From: Hippasteria phrygiana
Lineage: Eukaryota; Echinodermata; Asteroidea; Valvatida; Goniasteridae
Length of the DNA stretch: 64,000 bases
NCBI GenBank assembly: GCA_037893225.1
Contig: JAZGUH010000529.1
Location: forward strand, 806,001 to 870,000
Direction: 5' to 3'
Position numbers and translations under genes: made by a program. Positions 57,223 through 64,000 of the stretch are shown here, one piece after another. The notes beneath the pieces are model-generated. The model saw nothing but the letters and a program-made list of their open reading frames with translations. It was not told where the DNA came from and searched no databases. Each line of letters begins with the position of its first letter. The first letter of the stretch is position 1.

Positions 57223-57788
57223 TAGTTAAACCTTAAACATTTGAAAGATATAAATGTACATTTTTCACTTCATATGCACAACATTTTACCATGTTATTTC
57301 CCAAATATTGATTCAAATTTTACATAACTTTTTTAAATTGTTGAGCCAACATTTTAATTTCTTTCAAGTGTTGTGTGCTACATACCTACACGATGAGCAC
57401 ATATTACTTTAATTGCACATACATACATGTAGTAACCAAAACTTTGAGGGGAAAATGAGTTATTGGGTTCATAACACATATGTTGAGGTTGCAAGAACAA
57501 TCTTAACAAAACTGCAGAGATAATGTATTACGAAGTGAGGTATAACCTTGTAGCAACATACATGTACTGTCACAAAGTTAATGAGGGAACTAAGAGAAAA
57601 TATAATTGCCTACAATTTGATGGGTGAACTTTTATATTGTTCATCAAGGATCCAAATGAAGTTGAAACATATGACAACTTTCCATGTCAACAGCAACATT
57701 TAAATCTTGACTAAAGACTTGTGATCATCGGTATTCAACAAGGTACATGTACTCCTTGTCTTGAGTTGGGAGCTTGTACTTTATCTTA

Positions 57789-57900
57789 CCATTGCTGAGG
57801 GCTTCGTTTCTTTTTTCAAGTTCCTTGACGTGCATTCAAGGATGCACAGTTCGCACACTGCATCCTTAAATGCCTCTTCACTAATGTGTCTCATCTTCCC
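57789..57900 (-). CDS. Coiled-coil exon of BEN locus, copy 2
   Basis: The frame is open through the exon-like block to the GTAAGA donor (HISEEAFKDAVCELCILECT), unlike copy 1. Net differences from copy 1 (two small deletions) change the reading after FKDA. Confidence 0.35.
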
Positions 57901-58973
57901 AAGTTAATTGATGATAGTCTAGCCCTGCACATGCTTTGCCTGTTTGACCTTTGGATAAACATAACAATCAGGCAATTTTTTGTTTATAAATATAAAAATC
58001 AGGCATTTTATTTTATTTAACAGAGAGTTATATACATGTGTAAATCTCTGTAGAATAAAAACAATTTGTAAAGTACATGTATATGGGCGATTCCAGCGTC
58101 ACTCGCATTTCACTTATTTGCATCCTTTTACAATCTTAGTGATGTAGTTTTTACAATACAGGGAATTACTCTTTCATTTTTGGTATGGAAATACTCAATA
58201 GATAAGGCATTATTAACCCAATGGTATTAAGAAAATTAAATGATACTAAATATGAGCATGACACTGTTGGACAAAACCGTCACTCGCATTTCGTGAAATG
58301 GACATGCCAAAAATTGTCTTGGTTTGAATTGAAAAGTTTCCTCAAACCAAATGCACCACAACCAAATGGTAATATGTACTAGATACCCTCATTTATACTT
58401 CAGTATGGTAGGTAACAAATATCTACAACAACTAACTGTATTTAAGTTAGAGGGGAAAAGTGCCGTCACTCGCATTTCCGTCACTCGCATTTCAGTTTGT
58501 CCGTTCATTAAGTTGTGAACAAAATGAAGCTTTTCCTCCACAATTCTTATCAAGTCTTGGCTAAGCCTTTTCAAACAACCTTTATAAACCTTTTGAGTGT
58601 GCTAAAAATACTAATTACAATGAAAAAAAAAGTATTTTCTGAAATATTTACAAATGTACTGTAATTTAATAATCCACAGCCGCAAAGGCACTAGCTCTCT
58701 AGTTTCTGCAGTCCCATACATGTACTAGATTCCTTATTAAGTTGTTAAAGAATTTCTATGAATTGTGTTCATCCATACATTTATGTAGTTTTTTGTACTA
58801 TTTGAATTAGCTCACAACAGAGGAACCTTAGCCATTGTTTCCACATCATCAGAAGTTCAAACCATGAGGTGGGGGTGCCCCACCCATGTCGGGGATTGTC
58901 ACTAAAATTGTTCCCCACGGGTGGGGATTTTGTCACTTCAAAAGTGACAATCCCACATCTTGGGTGGGGCAGC

Positions 58974-58999
58974 GGGGGGGGGGGGGGGGGGGGGGGGGG
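58974..58999. repeat. Poly-G tract (26 G)
   Basis: Adjacent to a hairpin-forming GC-rich stretch; it produces a proline-rich artefact ORF on the minus strand. Confidence 0.9.
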
Positions 59000-59406
59000 T
59001 GTGAAGGAAGCAATTGATAGGTGCATTTAGTAAACAAATCAATAAATACAAATCAATAAATGATTGTATCTTTAACATTATGAGATCAACATCTAAACAT
59101 TGAGAATATTTGCTATAACTATATTTTACCCTTAGTTTTAGACCTACTGTTTTAAATTGTTTACAATCCTCAATAGCACAATTATTATCTTTACAACAAA
59201 TACTTGTAGTTTATTTCCTTTGGTAGTAGGCTACTATACTGCAAATCATATGAATAATCAATTTAAATTACCTTTTGTTTCAATACAACCAGACTGTATA
59301 GCAGAGAATTGTAGAATTGTACTAGTGCTGCATGCTGCTTTGTGATGATTGTGACTGTTCCTATGGAGATGCAATGCATCATGGGTACCCAAATGATGCC
59401 TGCCCT

Positions 59407-59608
59407 CTATAGACTAATCCAACGAGCAAAATTAGAAGCCATCTTTGGGTACCCAATCGGGCGGTACTGCGCTCGCGCGCACATCATACGCATTCTTACT
59501 TTTAAGGCGCGTGTTTACTTTGGCAATCACTGAGTGCGCGCGTATGACGACCGCTCAATTGGGTACCCAAAGATGGCTTCTAATTTTACTCGTCGGATTA
59601 ATCTATAG
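59407..59608. mobile_element. Nested MITE, about 57-bp inverted arms, TA-flanked
   Basis: The arms run from CTATAGACTAATCC at 59407 through ATTAGAAGCCATCTTTGGG and TACCCAAT to the GCGGT region, and are mirrored to 59608. Only about five mismatches are seen in 57. The terminal TATAGA/TCTATA suggests a TA target site, as for Tc1/mariner-mobilised MITEs. The centre is rich in CGCG words. Confidence 0.75.
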
Positions 59609-60274
59609 GCCCTTGACAATAGGCATACATAGTGCATGTATATGTACTTCCCTCAATACCATTTAAGAGCTTCTCTGCCTGCATTCTTATAATAGAAAGT
59701 GTTATCGTCAGTCGCATTTCATTTGTCACTCGCATTTCACGTCACTCGCATTTAGAATTTCAAGGGCTCTCTATTATAATATGCTGGTTTTTTTTTTTAA
59801 TACTTGTTGCTTTTATACTTGGTATTGGTGGGAGAAGCAAATTATCAATTGTCAAAAATATAATCACTACCAGTTATTAAAAATAAATAAAAAAGAGATC
59901 TCTCTGTCACAAGCATTTCATACCTCTCTGTGTACCTACATGTCTTCAAGAAAAGTCATGGGCAGAATTGTTTTTTTTTTAAGGTATAAAGTCATACTAT
60001 TCAATTGCATTATAATTTTGTGACTACTGCTTTCTCCAAGAGAAAAATGCAAACAAATGAAAATGCACATGAAGTAGTTCATTTTTTAAGCCAAACATAA
60101 CAAGGAAGAAACGTGACATACATGTATTTCATAGAAAATGATAAAGATTTGACTAAAAACAGTTTATATCCTGGTCCTTACATCTATTAGCAATAACTTA
60201 AAAATTAAAAAAAAGTTCAGGAATGAATTTGATTTTTGGGGGCTATGTCCCTGTTTGCATGGAATTGCCCATAT

Positions 60275-61246
60275 GCTTGAGCTCTCATATTGGATAGACC
60301 CAATGTGCATGGTCAAAATAAATAGTGTACTATCATGATTATATTCAATAGAAGTGCTGACAGTTTTAATTTATAATGTGCACATAGTGTGTTCTGTGAT
60401 CTGTCATGCAGATCAAGTTGGGTGTTTGAATATAGTTCCAAACATCGCACAATTATTTCAGCACATTCCCATTTTTTGGGGGCTATCGTCCACTTTAGAT
60501 TGATTTAGCACCCGAACTTGCTCTTACGCTGCAGTGCGCATTGTACAATTAGGGCTTGAAATACCCACTGGACCGAGTCCATAATTTAAGCATCTGTCCA
60601 GTGAACTCCAGGACCGCACTAGTCATGTGGTCTAGTGATTTTTTATCATGCACTAATCTTACAAATTATGACTTTCACAAGTTAAGATAAGCTTGTCTGT
60701 GGCCCTGTAATTTTCATATACATGTACATGTACTTACCAATTTACTGATATTTAACTAATTGAAATATTCAAGGTTCTTGTTATAACAAGCAAATTCTGA
60801 AGTCCCGGGTCTCCTTTTCTCTTTGTTTTTGGAAGTCCACTTATTAAAAGGTTCCTGTTGTGACATGGTACATGTACAAGTCCTGCAGCGACCTTGTTAT
60901 AACGAGAATCGACTGTAGTTGGATGCAGACATGCTCCATTGACTTTGCACATAAAAACTTAGTGCAATGTGGGTAGTGTAAATTCTAGTCTCCAATAATG
61001 ATTTCTTTTTACATTCTTTATTATTTAGAGCTCCACATTAATTTTGCTCTATATTAGCATCTGATACATCTGATACTTAATCCAAACAGAAATGGATAAA
61101 AAAGCTAAATTAATACATGCATAATTAATGAGGTATAATTACCAAACGCTTTGATTTATTTAAAAAAAACAACCTGGAATTCCAAAAGAGAACATATTCC
61201 GTTTGTTCCCAGACAATGCCAGACTGCAGGAAATGATAATGTTGCG
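60275..61246. other. No gene seen
   Basis: AT-rich sequence between the inverted-repeat element and the next K/Q block. It does not match the continuation of the BEN body in copy 1, so the duplication was rearranged here. Confidence 0.45.
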
Positions 61247-61283
61247 ACCGCGTACGAGTTGGACCGCGTACGAGTTGGACCAC
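61247..61283. repeat. 16-bp tandem repeat CGCGTACGAGTTGGAC, two units
   Basis: It lies exactly where K/Q-type sequence (minisatellite) begins again. The same unit occurs three times at 63180-63230, at the other end of this block. Confidence 0.75.
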
Positions 61284-61416
61284 TCTTTTATGTTCCCAAA
61301 ATACCAACATGCACAAAATAACTCCCAAAAGCACCATTCTTTGTACATAGGTTATGGGTTGCCCAAAATATTCCAATTCAAAAAATAAGTTACCTGAAAA
61401 TGTGAATGACACATAC

Positions 61417-61461
61417 CCCTGACGATGATGCGTCTCCAATTTTGGAGGAATGCGATCTTTG
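61417..61461 (-). CDS. Q exon 5 (45 nt, phase 0)
   Basis: One synonymous change (TCG to TCA) relative to Q exon 1; splice sites kept. Confidence 0.5.
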
Positions 61462-61572
61462 CTGTAAGCAAACACACAGAATAAATGGTTTTATCAATGC
61501 ATAAATCATGAAATTATAGTATGACTTATATTACTAATTATAGAAGAAGAAAAGCAATTGAATCTTTAATAC

Positions 61573-61641
61573 CTTTGACACTCCTTTGATGAGTGGTGTT
61601 TTCTGCATCTTCTGGGAGGCATCTGGTTTTCTGCGCACCTG
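61573..61641 (-). CDS. K exon 4 (69 nt, phase 0)
   Basis: Same as K exon 1 except that the first codon is CAG (Q) instead of AAG, next to the acceptor. Confidence 0.5.
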
Positions 61642-61996
61642 CTGTTTGTGAAATGTAACATGAATCACAGAACATTTATGTTCCACAGAATCCGGATTTA
61701 GAATTTGAAAAACAATTTAAAGGGAGTCAGCATCCATATTTTTGCCAGATTTGTAGTAGCAGCTACAAAAATGAAATGAGTACACAAAACAGAATAAAGA
61801 CATAATGAGGGAGGGAGACAACTAAACCTTTTTGAAACAGTCCATACAATACCATTTCACATATTCTTCAAAGCATTTGTGATTTTGTGGTCCTGTGTGA
61901 ACTTGGGTGACATCAAATAATAACATGAAAACTTATTCCTACAATACAATTGAACTGATTTGTTTACATTCCTTGTTCGGAAATTATTATTTGTTA

Positions 61997-62130
61997 TTTG
62001 TTCCGAAAATACCAACATGCACAAAATAACTCCCGAAAGCAGCACTCTTTTACGTTCACAAAATACCAATATGCACAAAATAACTTCCGAAAGCACCACC
62101 GTTATGTTCCCAAAATACCAACATGCACAA
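61997..62130. repeat. Minisatellite run between K exon 4 and Q exon 6 sides
   Basis: Three diverged units of the 50-56 bp minisatellite; the last is joined directly to the Q-exon intron (GCACAAATGACACATACC), lacking the usual TTCTTTGTACATAGG segment. Confidence 0.7.
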
Positions 62131-62141
62131 ATGACACATAC

Positions 62142-62186
62142 CCCCGACGATGATGCGTCTCCAATTTTGGAGGAATGCGATCTTTG
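62142..62186 (-). CDS. Q exon 6 (45 nt, phase 0)
   Basis: Identical to Q exon 1 with splice sites intact. Confidence 0.5.
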
Positions 62187-62257
62187 CTGTAAGCAAACAC
62201 ACAGAATAAATGGTTTTATCAATGCATAAATCATGAAATTATAGTATGACTTATATT

Positions 62258-62890
62258 ACCGATTGCTCCGTTAGGGCGACCAAACTTGCTATTTTTGGGT
62301 CGGTTTGGTCGACCTGCTCGGTTGGGGAGACAAATTGGTGTCGCCCCAATGTGAAAGTCGCCCCTTTGGAGTATTTGTTAGTAAGGTACGTGGGGAAATT
62401 GCTATAAAAGGGCGACACCACTGTCGCCCTAATAATGATTATTTTAGCAAAGTCGCCCTATTATAGCAGTAATGATGATTATTATATACATTATTCATAT
62501 AACAATGTTGACAATTTTGGGGTGTGAGGGAGGTATTTATGCCAACCACTTGTCTTTATACACATGAGTAGTCAATGCAGCTTGACTGAAAAGACGGCAT
62601 ACAGATGTTAAAGCCTAACCGCATGGGAATTGCATAAAACTATAATATGAATGGCAGTTATTAGAAAAGAATATTGTTGTCGACATTCATTTCTCATTAC
62701 TTGACATATACGTACATGCCAAATGTTGCAGAGAATGGATGAAAAGCGAGCAAGATGTGAGTGGATGGGGGGTGGGAATCTTTCCCATCACCCACCAATC
62801 CGAGTTTAGTAAAAATAACCATGTTTCAGTATTAAAGTGTGTAAGAAAACCATTTTTGGCAGTTCTACAAACTTACATTTTCAAAATGAT
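62258..62890. repeat. GTCGCCC-rich block, copy 2
   Basis: Nearly identical to 54120-54760, with small indels (for example GGGGGGTGGG near 62768). Lies between Q exon 6 and K exon 5, as its twin lies between Q exon 2 and K exon 2. Confidence 0.75.
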
Positions 62891-62924
62891 TATAGAAGAA
62901 GAAAAGCAATTGAATCTTTAATAC

Positions 62925-62993
62925 CTTTGACACTCCTTTGATGAGTGGTGTTTTCTGCATCTTCTGGGAGGCATCTGGTTTTCTGCGCACCTT
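62925..62993 (-). CDS. K exon 5 (69 nt, phase 0)
   Basis: Identical codons and splice sites to K exon 1. It is the outermost K exon on the right; the intron above it breaks off at 63178 into the 16-bp repeat. Confidence 0.5.
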
Positions 62994-63179
62994 CTGTTTG
63001 TGAAATGTAACATGAATCACAGTACATTTATGTTCCACAGAATCCGGATTTAGAATTTGAAAAACAATTTAAAGGGAGTCAGCATCCAAATTTTTGCCAG
63101 ATTTGTAGTAGCAGCTACAAAAATGAAATGAGTACACAAAAAAGAATAAAAACATAATGAGGGAGGGAGACAACTAAAC

Positions 63180-63230
63180 CTCGCACGAGTTGGACCGCGT
63201 ACGAGTTGGACCGCGTACGAGTTGACCTGA
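63180..63230. repeat. 16-bp tandem repeat at the right edge of the exon array
   Basis: About three units of (CG)CGTACGAGTTGGAC. K-exon intron sequence stops at ACTAAACCT just before it and a LINE tail begins just after it. Confidence 0.75.
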
Positions 63231-63490
63231 ATCTGAATCTGAATCTGAATGGTAGAGTTGGCAAAGCATCCATCAGGAAACATCACACCAACTTAATTGT
63301 TAGTTAGTTAGGAGTGTGGAGTGGGACGTGTTTTCAATAGTCTATTTTGAACTACTAAACAATTTCAGGAGTTCTGCTTTAAATATTGAGTTAGTTTCCC
63401 GGATTTGATGATACTGGATGGTAGACTGTTCCAATCCTTGATTGTCCTTGGGAAGAATCTGTATTCCATTATAATAATATCAATAAATAT
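63230..63490 (-). mobile_element. LINE (CR1/L2-like) 3' end with hexamer tail
   Basis: On the minus strand RFFPRTIKDWNSLPSSIIKS (about 63395-63455) is the typical C-terminus of CR1/L2/Rex-like reverse transcriptase ORFs (FFPRTIxxWNSLP). It is followed by a short 3' UTR with CCTGATGGATGCTTTGCC and ending in four ATTCAG units at 63229-63252. Such short microsatellite tails mark the 3' ends of these LINEs. The upstream part to about 63780 has weak similarity at best. Confidence 0.65.
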
Positions 63491-64000
63491 AAATGAGTAA
63501 TTAATAAGTTAATTTTAAGTAATAGACATCCGGCCTAGTAATTCTGGTACCACCATACCATAGAGCAAGGGTCTATGACCATACATACCATCCACAGATA
63601 GTACTCTGCCTTAATGTTTTTTCCACCTGTTGCTGCGCTCTTTTTTGCCCAAGATGGCTGCGCAGATCTTGCCAACTCTAGCACTAGTAGCAGTGTTCTC
63701 CAGAAGGCTCTTATCGTGGATTGCTGAGTCCGGGACAATGCTCGTGCTGTTGCTGGCTACCCAGAGCACCAGTGCGTACCTACCAGGCATTATTGACTAA
63801 GTAAATTGAAATGAAACAAATTAAAAGGGAAAAGTTCAAGGTTCGAAGAGTAAAAAAAATAATCCCGTGGGTTCATTCAGATCACAGGTTTTACAGAAAG
63901 AAATGTTATTGACTGCCCCCAATAGTTTGCCAAGGGCCAGTGCATAATCACAGCCAATCACAGCACACCATAAAATCTAAAGGCCAGCAGTCTAAAATTA
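63491..64000. other. No certain gene
   Basis: May include more of the truncated LINE on the minus strand (63535-63738 ORF), but I do not recognise reverse transcriptase motifs. Confidence 0.35.

Larger units (their letters stand above)
56156..58080. repeat. Segmental duplication, unit 2 (BEN gene body)
   Basis: Second copy of 51007-52965. The left junction lies in the BEN exon and the right end is cut by an inverted-repeat element at 58081. Confidence 0.85.
58081..60274. mobile_element. TIR element with TCACTCGCATTTC motif cluster
   Basis: The ends are ATATGGGCGATTCCA (58081-58095) and TGGAATTGCCCATAT (60260-60274), inverted with one mismatch. Inside, the word GTCACTCGCATTTC or a close variant occurs at about 58098, 58268, 58464, 58479, 59708, 59727 and 59742. 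Also inside are a 30-bp inverted repeat (58868-58899 / 58941-58972), a G26 run and a nested MITE. No transposase is encoded. It interrupts the BEN duplication after GTACATGTAT. Its GGGxGATTCCA end resembles that of the element at 5412. Confidence 0.6.

Noticed and set aside
58781..59026. Proline-rich minus-strand ORF
   Set aside because: Created by a 26-base G run next to a GC-rich hairpin.
63050..63286. ORF with IQIQIQIQ
   Set aside because: Translation of the ATTCAG tail of a LINE 3' end.

Overview
The window looks like nuclear DNA of a marine invertebrate animal. It has GT-AG introns, scattered CpG-poor non-coding DNA, many TACATGTA-type words, dense MITEs, and animal mobile-element proteins (Polinton, hAT, P-element-like, mariner-like, gypsy, SGNH- and PHD-carrying elements). 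An amphioxus-, hemichordate-, echinoderm- or cnidarian-like source would fit; the sequence alone does not settle which.

Layout. 1-4 kb: minus-strand, CpG-rich DNA polymerase B of a Polinton/Maverick (adintovirus-like) element, split over frames. 4.5-11 kb: nested short inverted-repeat elements, including a 73-bp near-perfect palindrome and a spaced-repeat array with telomere-like inverted ends. 11-14.8 kb: the last three exons of a plus-strand FAD polyamine oxidase, the only clear conserved host enzyme gene. 15.4-15.6 kb: a promoter-like CRE site and a candidate plus-strand first exon. 17-50.6 kb: a graveyard of broken mobile-element genes. In order these are gypsy gag, a hAT/ZBED fragment, PHD-finger exons, a ZNF862-like hAT, a zinc-finger transposon in two copies, SGNH hydrolase, a P-element/THAP9-like gene, a SAMD3-like gene, gypsy RNase H, a DUF7869-like gene, a mariner-like gene and a gag-like gene. 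All lie on the minus strand. 51-63.2 kb: a BEN-domain gene locus on the minus strand. Its body is duplicated, and it is preceded by an array of alternating 69-nt and 45-nt exons, all in phase 0, interrupted by inverted-repeat elements. 63.2-63.5 kb: the 3' end of a LINE.

Most coding remnants carry frameshifts, stops or deletions. The best candidates for working genes are the polyamine oxidase and perhaps the BEN locus. Two large-scale patterns stand out. First, the uniform antisense orientation of mobile-element remnants downstream of a plus-strand promoter-like site is what a unistrand piRNA cluster would look like. Second, the BEN locus has a frame-preserving exon array. Both are inferences to be tested. 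Motif and splice-site readings were made by eye, without database searches.
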